This document shows, piece after piece, positions 54,782 to 62,973 of a DNA stretch of 64,000 nt; positions within the stretch are counted from its first letter, which is position 1; every line of letters starts with the position of its first letter. This DNA comes from a bacterium (GTDB lineage Bacteria > Pseudomonadota > Alphaproteobacteria > CAJXXZ01 > DAHXLG01). The notes beneath the pieces were generated by a model that worked only from the letters and a program-made list of their open reading frames with translations, did not search any database and had not been told where the DNA came from. The position numbers and the translations under genes were made by a program. Location of the stretch: assembly GCA_027371775.1 (NCBI GenBank), contig DAHXLG010000001.1, positions 1 through 64,000 of the forward strand, read 5' to 3'.

Positions 54782-55090
54782 TATGGCCTATCTAATTTTC
54801 CTCTTAATTGAATTAGTGGCTAAGTCTTAAATTTATATAATAGTGATCATTGTGCTCGAATTATATGCTCTCTAATTATGTTCGAATTATGCTTTAAATA
54901 TGCTTCAAATGAATTACCTCATTCGGAATTACCGCATCCGCAGGTTTTTTTGTTTGGATTTGCTATTACAAATTCTTCTCTTCCTAATTCTTCAACAAAG
55001 TCTAATGTAATTTGGCCTATCTATAATTTTCCTCTTAATTGAATTGTGGTTAAGTCTGCAATTTATATAATAGTGATCATTGTGCTTTAA
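54782..55090 (-). pseudogene. Decayed duplicate of erpA 3' end and its downstream flank
   Basis: Bases 54926-55012 repeat the last 29 codons of the intact gene (55104-55191), including accgcatccgcaggtttttt and tttgctattacaaattctt, with few differences. The downstream flank is also doubled: ttttcctcttaattgaatt and tttatataatagtgatcatt occur near 54790-54850 and again near 55027-55083. This is a tandem duplication of about 180-230 bases cut before the gene's middle. Confidence 0.9.
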
Positions 55091-55375
55091 TTATGCTGCA
55101 AATGAATTACCGCATCCGCAGGTTTTTTTGTTTGGATTTGCTATTACAAATTCTTTTCTTCCTAATTCTTCAACAAAGTCTAGTGTAATTGGATCTATAA
55201 ATTGTTTGGAAACTTGGTCTGTTATGATGCATTCTTCAAGTACTATGTTGTTTCCAGATTCATTTGTATAAGAAAGCTCGTACTGAAAGCCTGCGCAACC
55301 ACCTGGTGTGGCGATTATTCTAAGAAATTTTGCATTTTTTAATATTTCGTCTTTAGCCGATTGTGTAATTATCAT
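55091..55375 (-). CDS. erpA: ErpA/IscA-type iron-sulfur carrier
   Basis: A-type carriers pass [Fe-S] clusters to apoproteins. The three conserved Cys are in PGGCAGFQYE (near residue 27) and TCGCGNSF near the end. The 94 residues are about ten fewer than usual, with a short N-terminus (MIITQSAKDEILK). Whether it acts as ErpA or IscA cannot be decided from the sequence. It stands alone; isc/suf genes and the dgt-argS neighbours often found with erpA in Alphaproteobacteria are absent. A decayed copy of its 3' end follows. Confidence 0.85.
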   Translation of the reverse strand: MIITQSAKDEILKNAKFLRIIATPGGCAGFQYELSYTNESGNNIVLEECIITDQVSKQFIDPITLDFVEELGRKEFVIANPNKKTCGCGNSFAA

Positions 55376-55623
55376 ATAGCTAATGTTAGCAGTTATGAAT
55401 AAATTAATCTATCATAGCTTGTTTTGATAATTGAGCAAGTTTTGTAATTAGATTTAAAATATATTTGCCTTTATAAGATGCGTCTTTTCTATGTTTTATA
55501 CAAAATTTTGCTTGTCCTTGATATGTTGTGTGAGAGCTTCTTGTGTGCATTTTTATAGATATAAATTTGCTTGACAAAATAAATAATAGCATGCAAGTTT
55601 TTCTTTTTGAAAAGCTGAAAAAG
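55376..55623 (-). other. Spacer with a possible coding relic
   Basis: A minus-strand frame ending at 55404 has a natural-looking C-terminus (HRKDASYKGKYILNLITKLA then QLSKQAMID) but its upstream part looks random and runs toward the tRNA. It may be a gene relic. I cannot name a parent. Confidence 0.3.
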
Positions 55624-55694
55624 CTGGAAAACCTGGATTCGAACCAGGGATGCCCGATCCAGAGTCGGGAGTTTTGCCACTAAACTATTTTCCA
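55624..55694 (-). tRNA. tRNA-Gln (CUG)
   Basis: The minus strand gives acceptor TGGAAAA/TTTTCCA, D arm AGTTTAGTGGCAAAACT, anticodon stem CCCGA/TCGGG with loop CTCTGGA (CUG), T arm CCTGG/CCAGG with loop TTCGAAT and discriminator G, as expected for Gln. CCA is not encoded. Length is 71. The U1-A72 pair is the Gln identity feature. Confidence 0.94.
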
Positions 55695-56124
55695 ATTGTA
55701 CGCTTAAATGCGCAAAACTATGATAATATATCTTATAAATTTTTGAAAGATCAAAAGTAAATTTACTAATTAGATTACTCTAATTTTTGTGTTTTTCGAG
55801 CATCAAATAGGCCTGTTTGTGCAGTACCAAACAACATTTTTGATATATGATTTTTATTTATATTATTCTTGCGGTTTTGTAAATTCAATTAAAATTTCTC
55901 ACCAAGAAAATGATTTGTTGTTATCATTAAAAAATTGCATAAAACACTTTCAGTTTATATTTCCATGGCTTTCATCACTCAAGAAAATATTATCAATCGA
56001 GTTTCTTTTGCCATTTGTTTAAAACTCTCACAACTAAATTTTTTTATAATAAATATTATTTTTGCTCAATTGACTTTTTATCAACGATCTTTCATTGTTT
56101 TTGTGAATAATATAACATACTTCC
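55695..56124. other. Spacer upstream of glyS
   Basis: No supported gene. Two overlapping plus-strand frames (55789-56022 and 55935-56156) are AT-driven and lack ribosome-binding sites. TATAAC near 56109-56114 may be the glyS -10 box, very close to the ATG. Confidence 0.45.
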
Positions 56125-57459
56125 ATGCAATTAGAAGATTTAGTGGCCTTATGTAAAAGACGTGGTTTTGTATATCAATCATCCGCAATTTATGGTGGTT
56201 TACAAGGTTTTTTTGATTATGGTCCATTGGGTGTTGAGTTGAAAAATAATATTAAAAATGCATGGTGGCGTGAGATTGTGCATTTGCGTGAAGATGTGTA
56301 TGGTCTTGATTCTGCGATTATTCTTAACAAGAGTGTGCTCAATCATTCTGGTCATTCTGATACATTTCATGATATTTTGATCGATTGTAAAGAATGTAAG
56401 TGTAGATTTCGTGATGATGAAATGAAGACGAAAAATGAGTGTCCTGGATGTGGCTGTGCTGATTTAAGTCAGCCACGTGAGTTTAATTTAATGATGCATG
56501 TTAATCTTGGACCCACGCATGGAGTTCATGGAGTGTTACGTCCTGAAACTGCGCAAGGTGTGTTTATTAATTTCAAGAATGTTTGTGATAGTTTTAGTCC
56601 GACACTGCCATTTGGAATAGCTCAAATAGGCAAGGCATTTCGTAATGAAATTACGCCACGTAATTTTGTATTTCGTGTACGTGAATTTGAGCAAATGGAA
56701 TTAGAATTTTTTATAAAGCGTGATCAAGCAGATAAATGGTTTGCTTATTGGGTTGAGCAGCGTGTTGCATGGTGGAAGAAAATTGGCGTTACCAACATCA
56801 AGTTGCTTAATCAAAAGCCTCAAGAGCTTGCTCATTATTCAAGTGCTACAACTGATATTGCTTTTGAGTTTCCGCATGGGTTAGAAGAGGTGGAAGGTAT
56901 TGCAAACAGAGGTGATTTTGATTTGGGTAGTCACACAAAAATGCAAGAGCAATTTGATATTAAGGCTAAGGTAAAAGAGAACAAAGATAGCGTTGATAAA
57001 TTGTGCATGCACGAAGATGGTGCTTCATTTATACCTAATTTAGTGGAGACATCGTCTGGTTTGGACCGTGCATTTTTAGCCGTTTTAGCTTCAGCATATT
57101 GTGTAGAAAAAATTGATGAAAGTGAGCGAGTGGTATTGAAGTTGCATCCAGCACTTGCTCCAATAAAAGCGGCAGTGATACCGTTGGCAAAAAACAGGCC
57201 AGAGTTAGTAGCACTAGCGCGTAAGATATTTACTAATTTGAAAGCTTGCAACATTTTTCCAGTAGAATTAGAATCAGGAGGCAATATTGGAAAGTGCTAT
57301 CGTAAGCATGATGAGATTGGTACTCCGTTTTGTATCACGGTTGATTTTGATACTCTTGAAACAAACAAGGTGACAGTACGCGATAGAGATACAATGCAGC
57401 AAATCCATGTTCATATTGATGATGTTGTTACGTTTATTGAAGAAAAAATTAGGTTGTAG
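56125..57459 (+). CDS. glyS: Glycyl-tRNA synthetase, alpha2 (single-chain) type
   Basis: This class II synthetase charges tRNA-Gly. The N-terminus LVALCKRRGFVYQSSAIYGG and FDYGPLGVELKNNIKNAWW belong to the homodimeric GlyRS found in Firmicutes, Archaea and eukaryotes. Motif 2 lies in IGKAFRNEITPRNFVFRVRE, and motif 3 in VETSSGLDRAFLAVL. A Cys cluster (CKECKCRF, CPGCGC) suggests a zinc site. The C-terminal anticodon-binding domain is present. The 444 residues are normal. Most Alphaproteobacteria use the unrelated alpha2beta2 enzyme, so this copy may be transferred. Confidence 0.93.
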   Translation: MQLEDLVALCKRRGFVYQSSAIYGGLQGFFDYGPLGVELKNNIKNAWWREIVHLREDVYGLDSAIILNKSVLNHSGHSDTFHDILIDCKECKCRFRDDEMKTKNECPGCGCADLSQPREFNLMMHVNLGPTHGVHGVLRPETAQGVFINFKNVCDSFSPTLPFGIAQIGKAFRNEITPRNFVFRVREFEQMELEFFIKRDQADKWFAYWVEQRVAWWKKIGVTNIKLLNQKPQELAHYSSATTDIAFEFPHGLEEVEGIANRGDFDLGSHTKMQEQFDIKAKVKENKDSVDKLCMHEDGASFIPNLVETSSGLDRAFLAVLASAYCVEKIDESERVVLKLHPALAPIKAAVIPLAKNRPELVALARKIFTNLKACNIFPVELESGGNIGKCYRKHDEIGTPFCITVDFDTLETNKVTVRDRDTMQQIHVHIDDVVTFIEEKIRL

Positions 57460-58383
57460 TTTTTTTTTAAATTGCTATTTGTTTATACATTTTATGCAAA
57501 AAGTTCAGGTAGTGTTCTGTTTTCAATTGCTTTGACAAAAAATTTACTAATATCTAGTTTCTTATTCCTTTTATGCTATATGTAATAACAAAATTGCACA
57601 ACCTTATTTATTATCACTTTCATTTTAATTTGCTACAAGCATTTATCTATATTTGAAGATTTTTTGTAATCGAAATTGCTTCAATTGCTTGCTTTTGTTT
57701 GCTTTCTCATTTTGCGTTGGGATAGCAATTTATCATCTTCATCGCGATTGCTTTTTCGTTTTGCCTTTTTTTGTTTCTTTTTTTTTAGCATTGCATGTTT
57801 TCTTGCAGCTTTTTTACCTATTTTGCTTGAAATTCCAGCTTGTTCTTTTTTTTGCGTGTTTTTGTATGAGCTCTTTTTCGATTAGTTCTTTTGGTTTTTT
57901 AAGTGTAGAGTTTTTTTATTTTTTCATTTTTCTTCTGGTTGCTTATTTTTGTTTTTGCTTTGCGTTTGATATTTTTTCATTGAGTTAAAAGATTCTTTTT
58001 AAATTTCTTCTTTATCTATTCTAAAAAAATTTTTGCTTACTCTCTTTTTTAGCCATCCATAATCAAAATATGTAATATTACTTTTCTTACATGTATTTTG
58101 TGATGCATCTCTTGTTTTTTGTATCTTAAAACTTCTTATAGCCAAAATGTTTACTATTAGCAACATGTTTTTCTATAAAACGATATTGTTTAATGTATTT
58201 TTTGGTTGGTATTTCATAAACATGCTATAATATTATTTTTTGCAAAAGTTTTGTACGTTTTATTAGAATATCGTATCAATTGCTTTGACCAATTTGCTTG
58301 AATGTTATAGTATATTTTCTAGTTGTGTAGTTATTTGATTTTTGCGCAAGTATATATGAATTTGCTGGAGTGGACAATAAAAT
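57460..58383. other. Spacer upstream of mfd, T-rich
   Basis: About 920 bases with strong T bias on the plus strand. A plus-strand Phe/Cys-rich frame at 57653-57988 starts with TTG and looks compositional. On the minus strand in the same place a Lys-rich frame without a good start reads IGKKAARKHAML and SNRDEDDKLLSQRKMRKQ before a stop; it might be a relic. No trace of the missing N-terminal half of Mfd is recognisable here. Confidence 0.4.
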
Positions 58384-60441
58384 ATGCTTTTTGGTTTTGA
58401 GGTAGGTGATTATTTATTGCATCCAAAATATGGTCTTGGCAGATTTTGTGGAATGGAGTTTATGAATCTGCTTGGTAGTGGATATGAGTTTGCTAAGATG
58501 GAATACAAGAGCAATACATATATTTATGTCCCAGTTTTTAATATCGATATTTTGAAATTTCACAGCCCTAAAGATAGTGATCTTGAAATTGAGCAGATTG
58601 GTTCTTCAAAAATTTTGCGCAAAAAAAAGAAGTTCAAAGAGGATGTTTACAAGGTTGCAAAAGAATTAGCTCAGCTTGCTGCCGCGCGTAAGTTACTTAA
58701 AGTTGATTCGTTTGCTCTTGCGCATGATTACGATGCATTTTGTGATACATTTGAGCACCAGTTAACTCCATCTCAAAAAAAAGCTCAGGATGATATTATA
58801 GCCGATCTAATTCAAACTATTCCAATGGACCGTCTTGTTTGCGGTGATGTTGGTTTTGGTAAAACTGAGATTGCATTGCGTGCTGCCTTTATTACACTGC
58901 GCGCTAATAAAAAAGTTTTGCTATTAGCTCCTACAACTATTTTGGCTCAGCAACATTACAAGCTGTGCCAAGAAAGGTTTTTGCAGTTTGGTTTTAAAGT
59001 TGGCGTGAGCACTCGTTTTGATAGTGTGAATGATTTAAATGATTGGAAAAATGGTGATATTGATATTCTAATTTCAACTGCAAGTAATAAAGGTATTAAA
59101 CGTTTGTTGCGCAATGATATTGGCCTGATTATCTTAGATGAAGAGCAACATTTTGGAGCGAAATTTAAAGAAGAGGCTCGTGCATTTGGTAATTTTTTAC
59201 AGCTAAGTGCAACTCCAATCCCGCGTACGCTTAACCTTGCTTTGTCTGGGATTAAGGATATTAGTGTATTGGATATACCTCCTTTGAAACGCAAGAATGT
59301 TGTAATGAAAATTATTTATGATTATGAGCTTGAAAATGATGTTAGCATTGAAAAAATTATTCATCAAGAACTAGAAAATGGCGGACGCGTATTTTTAGTT
59401 GTGCCTCGTATCAGTTTTATTCAAGAAGTTGAACTCCAGTTAGCTAAGTTTAAAAAGAAAGTGAATTATGTTGTTATGCACGGACGTCTTAAATCACACG
59501 ATGTTGAGGAGAACATGCGTAATTTCAAATCAGGCGCTAATCCTGTTTTAATTGCGACCAACATTATTGAATCTGGTTTGAACATTTTGCAGGCAAATTT
59601 GATGATTATTTTTCGTCCGCATATGTTTGGCATAGGCCAGCTTTATCAATTACGTGGCAGGGTAGGTCGTTTTGATAGTGTTGGACATATTTACCTTATT
59701 GCTCCAATAATGCTAAAAGAAATTGCTCAAGAGCGGTTGCAGATATTAGTTGATCATAGTTTTTTGGGGGCTAATATGTCACTGGCTATGCACGATGTTT
59801 CTGTAAGAGGGGCAGGTTCGGTATTGGGTACAAGCCAAAGTGGCAAAGATCACGGATTTGGTTTAGAGGCTTATTATGATATGTTAACTGCTGCTTTAAA
59901 AGAATTGGGGATGAAAAAAGTTGAAATTGATGAGCAAAAATCTGTGCCGAACAAGCAAAATGCACATAAAGATAGTTCGTTATTTGATTGTACTTTTGAA
60001 GGTTTTACTCATGCATTTATTCCAGAAGATTTTATGGAAGAGCATATGCGTCTTGATTTTTATAAAAAACTTAGCAAGGTTGATAATGCCCATGAATTTG
60101 AGCAGATACGTGCGCAGTTTGAGTATTTTAGTCAAGATAAGCTTCCAATTGAAATTGAGAATTTTTTTGAAATAATTGAAATGCGATATTTGATTAAGCA
60201 GTATTCGAATCAATATGAATATCAACCAATTAAACGAGTGATTAAGAAAATGATTAGCGAGAATAAATCATATACGTTGGTTTTTGATAAGCAGCATAAG
60301 TTTTCACAACTTGCGTTTGCAGATAAGTTTAAGTTTGAGGTGAAATTGCCTCCTGCTTACAAAATTAATGAAGATTATCGGGTTGAGTTTGCTTTGAATG
60401 TGAATTTAGTAGAGGTGCTCAAGAGCATGACAAATATATGA
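58384..60441 (+). CDS. mfd: Truncated Mfd: RNAP-interacting and translocase domains only
   Basis: Mfd removes stalled RNA polymerase from DNA lesions and recruits UvrA. Full length is about 1150 residues; this one has 685. It starts directly in the RNAP-interaction (CarD-like) domain, FEVGDYLLHPKYGLGRFCGM and TYIYVPVFNID. Then come the RecG-like translocase motifs: CGDVGFGKTEIALRAAF (Walker A 154-161), LIILDEEQHFGAKFKEEARA, SATPIPRTLNLAL, NIIESGLNILQANLMI and LYQLRGRVGRFDSVGHIYLI. The C-terminal D7 domain follows. The UvrB-like D1-D3 half, which binds UvrA, is missing. GGAG before the ATG supports a true start. It would move or free polymerase without repair coupling (inference). Confidence 0.93.
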   Translation: MLFGFEVGDYLLHPKYGLGRFCGMEFMNLLGSGYEFAKMEYKSNTYIYVPVFNIDILKFHSPKDSDLEIEQIGSSKILRKKKKFKEDVYKVAKELAQLAAARKLLKVDSFALAHDYDAFCDTFEHQLTPSQKKAQDDIIADLIQTIPMDRLVCGDVGFGKTEIALRAAFITLRANKKVLLLAPTTILAQQHYKLCQERFLQFGFKVGVSTRFDSVNDLNDWKNGDIDILISTASNKGIKRLLRNDIGLIILDEEQHFGAKFKEEARAFGNFLQLSATPIPRTLNLALSGIKDISVLDIPPLKRKNVVMKIIYDYELENDVSIEKIIHQELENGGRVFLVVPRISFIQEVELQLAKFKKKVNYVVMHGRLKSHDVEENMRNFKSGANPVLIATNIIESGLNILQANLMIIFRPHMFGIGQLYQLRGRVGRFDSVGHIYLIAPIMLKEIAQERLQILVDHSFLGANMSLAMHDVSVRGAGSVLGTSQSGKDHGFGLEAYYDMLTAALKELGMKKVEIDEQKSVPNKQNAHKDSSLFDCTFEGFTHAFIPEDFMEEHMRLDFYKKLSKVDNAHEFEQIRAQFEYFSQDKLPIEIENFFEIIEMRYLIKQYSNQYEYQPIKRVIKKMISENKSYTLVFDKQHKFSQLAFADKFKFEVKLPPAYKINEDYRVEFALNVNLVEVLKSMTNI

Positions 60442-60819
60442 TTAGTGTTGAGCAGTTTCATCAGACCAAACTAGATTTTGTGTATAAGTTTTCAAACATT
60501 CAAAGAAGTTGTTAAGTGCAGCAAATTAGGTGGTTTTTGTATTAAGATGGAATTTCATATTTTATAAATATTATTTTCTATAAAATATGACTTAACATTT
60601 GCGCTTAATGTTTTTCTACAATGTTTGTGATGTGCTTTTTTGTTATTAACTAGAAGATAGCTTAAAATTATTGCTTGAATAATCATTTATAGATACTATA
60701 AAACTCATTGAGTGTGATTTTTATTTTTTGCTAGTTTGCTTTGGCAGGATTTTATTCCTTTTATCGATTATTTTATGGATATTTAAACATCTTTTTAAAC
60801 TCTAATTTAGTCTTCTTAA

Positions 60820-60912
60820 AGCTGAATTGAAAGTATCCATTTAATATGTTTCTCATGCAATTTTTCTTTTATGAGCTTTTATAAGGTTAGCTAACGTTGA
60901 ATCCTAATTTTT
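60820..60912 (-). pseudogene. Decayed copy of the rlpA 3' end
   Basis: This segment repeats parts of the intact gene at 61031-61160: gctgaattgaaag, tatccatttaatatg, catgcaatttttcttttatgagc, gttagctaac and aatcctaattttt. Short deletions separate the matching blocks. Same orientation, 110 bases downstream of the rlpA stop. The rest of 60442-61019 is gene-free. Confidence 0.85.
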
Positions 60913-61019
60913 ATTTATTGATTTATGTTTGATTGAGCAAGGTTTATTTGTGAATTTTCTGCTGCGATGAATTGATTTTGGCAGTTATAAGTTTATGATT
61001 GCTAATTCTTTAACCGTAG

Positions 61020-61523
61020 CTATCCATTTACAGCTGAATCGAAAGGACGGTCTCCTATCCATTTAATATGTCCGCCATGCTCTTTTAATTGCAATGTTTC
61101 TTTTATGAGCACTTTTACACGTACTTTAGCTAACCCTGATTTTACAAATCCTAATTCTTTGGCTGCAGCGTGTGATACATCAATAATGCGTTTTTGCTTA
61201 GTAAACGGTCCGCGATCGTTTATTTTTACAATGACTTTTTTCCATGGTTTATCAACAAGTGATACCTCTGCTACGCAAGGTAACGGCAAATAAGGATGCG
61301 CTGCTGTGTAATGATTTGTATTGAATTTTTCTCCTGTAGCTGTTTTATTTCCTGTTGTGTAGAAGGAAGCTAAGCCTTCTTCGTCAAATACAAAATGCTT
61401 CTGCACGCAAACTTTGAATGTCCCGTGCGAGTTTTGTACTTTATAATACTGCGTGCTGCAACGACGTTCTGCGTCATCTCCGATACATCCAGTTATTAAT
61501 AAAAACAAAAGTAATATTAACAC
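61020..61523 (-). CDS. rlpA: RlpA-like septal lipoprotein (DPBB domain)
   Basis: RlpA proteins are lipoproteins with a double-psi beta-barrel domain; in Pseudomonas RlpA is a lytic transglycosylase acting on denuded septal glycan. The N-terminus MLILLLFLLITGCIGD carries a lipobox (LITGC). The DPBB core reads GLASFYTTGNKTATGEKFNT, LPCVAEVSLVDKPWKKVIVK and INDRGPFTKQKRIIDVSHAA, all typical. The SPOR domain found in many RlpA is absent; the protein ends soon after the barrel (167 residues). Its 3' end has a decayed duplicate downstream. Confidence 0.9.
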   Translation of the reverse strand: MLILLLFLLITGCIGDDAERRCSTQYYKVQNSHGTFKVCVQKHFVFDEEGLASFYTTGNKTATGEKFNTNHYTAAHPYLPLPCVAEVSLVDKPWKKVIVKINDRGPFTKQKRIIDVSHAAAKELGFVKSGLAKVRVKVLIKETLQLKEHGGHIKWIGDRPFDSAVNG

Positions 61524-62163
61524 TTTCCTAATTATATACTAAAAATGTATTTAACGCCATCTTTTTATATGTTTGTTACCTTGTTTTGGCCATAATAGAC
61601 CTGTTAGAAGGTGCATGAAATTGGTTTTTTGCTTCAAAAATTGATGAAAATGCATGATTATTATGTTAAATTTTATTGTGTATGTGTTTAATGTGTGAGA
61701 ATGAAAATTGAAAATAACTAAAGTTCAGTGTTTTTATTTTTTTGAGTTTTATATTTAGTATTTATATGAATAAATATAGTGAATTATGTTAAATTATCTA
61801 TGGGCCTTATTATGTTTGATAATAAAATGTTCAAATAAACTGGATTAAAAACGCTAGTGCTTTATTTTGCAAATGTGTCAATTATCTAAAAATGCTAAAA
61901 GATGTTGTTGGAAAAGTTATTTTTCACAATAAATGTATATACTTCAAAAGAAGAGCTTTAAATAGTGATGGTAGTAATAGATTAAATCTAGCAAAAATAT
62001 TGCAAAATAATAAGATGCATAATTGCATTTTAAATAAAATGATTAAATACAAATGGTAGTAGACCAATTATGCAAAAATATTCCAGAAAATAAACTAGAT
62101 TGGCAACAAAATTTCAAAAAAATCGATAATATGTAGTATTTAGTTAGTCTTTGTTTATTTTGC
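61524..62163. other. Gene-free spacer
   Basis: About 640 bases, very AT-rich. No frame, RNA fold or repeat that I could support was found, apart from short echoes such as 'aaaatattgcaaaataa' and 'aaaatattccagaaaataa' near 61995 and 62075. Confidence 0.5.
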
Positions 62164-62691
62164 TTAGTTAACTTCATCTACTTCAAAATCAATTTCATAA
62201 TATCTGCCAGATGAATCTTCTATTGCGATGCTCAAAATTGCAAATGGATTGATACGATATTTCCAGATCATTGGTCTTTTTTCATAAGTTACTAGTAAAA
62301 AACAAGTGTTTTCATTGCAAACTTCGCATTTCTTTTTTAGAATATCTGGCCAAGTTTCAATTTTGTGCTGTAAAAATGAAGAAAATCCGACGCATGGATA
62401 TGTCTTTACTTGATCATTTTCTTTTTTTGTTAGTTTTTTATCTTTGATTTCCCATGTTGAATTTGGGTATTCAAATTTCCAGGTGTTTTCGTCTAGATCC
62501 CATGAAAAAATGCCGGTTGTTTGTTCATGCTCTGATTCTATGACAAATGGTTGAAATCCTTTATTTTTTTGTTCTCGCCAGTATTTTACTAGCAGCAGTT
62601 CTTTTTTCTGCGGCAGTTCTTTTGATGTTTCTTGTTTAGGATCAGCATTGATGCAGATACAAAGACAAAACAGAAAAATTTCTCTCATCAT
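62164..62691 (-). CDS. Probable periplasmic LolA-like lipoprotein carrier, divergent
   Basis: The 175-residue protein has a signal peptide (MMREIFLFCLCICINA). The middle reads GIFSWDLDENTWKFEYPNST and EIKDKKLTKKENDQ, which fits the LolA pattern of 'G.f...rPg.lrfeY..P....i..dg..l', followed by a 'SSFL' segment where LolA has 'LL'. In Alphaproteobacteria lolA commonly lies directly downstream of ftsK, exactly as here. Sequence similarity is weak and the Cys residues (CEVCNENTC) are unusual. If it is not LolA, it is an unknown secreted protein. Confidence 0.5.
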   Translation of the reverse strand: MMREIFLFCLCICINADPKQETSKELPQKKELLLVKYWREQKNKGFQPFVIESEHEQTTGIFSWDLDENTWKFEYPNSTWEIKDKKLTKKENDQVKTYPCVGFSSFLQHKIETWPDILKKKCEVCNENTCFLLVTYEKRPMIWKYRINPFAILSIAIEDSSGRYYEIDFEVDEVN

Positions 62692-62936
62692 GGTGTTATA
62701 TTAGCATAAATGGTATATATTTACTATTTGTTATTTTTGATGGCAATATTTATTGGAATGCCCAGTTGTTTTATGTTGAGAATTGAATTAGCAATATAGG
62801 GTATATCGATTGTTCTCAGTGATCTATAAATGATATTGTTTTATAGTTCTATTTATTGCTTTTTAGTTTTTTTTATTTTTTTCATGCTCTTTGAGAAGCT
62901 TTCAATTTATGCTAAAAAATTTTAGCAATATCTTTT

Positions 62937-62973
62937 TGACTAAAGAATCTCTTTGACTAAAGAATATCTCTAT
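62937..62973. repeat. 19-bp tandem duplication at the ftsK 3' end
   Basis: The bases tttgactaaagaatctc are followed directly by tttgactaaagaatatctc, the second of which contains the ftsK stop codon (62957-62959) and last codons. This is a small tandem copy of the gene end. Confidence 0.8.

Noticed and set aside
57653-57988. Phe/Cys-rich membrane-like protein upstream of mfd
   Set aside because: Starts with TTG, is built from T-runs and has no ribosome-binding site; composition alone explains it.
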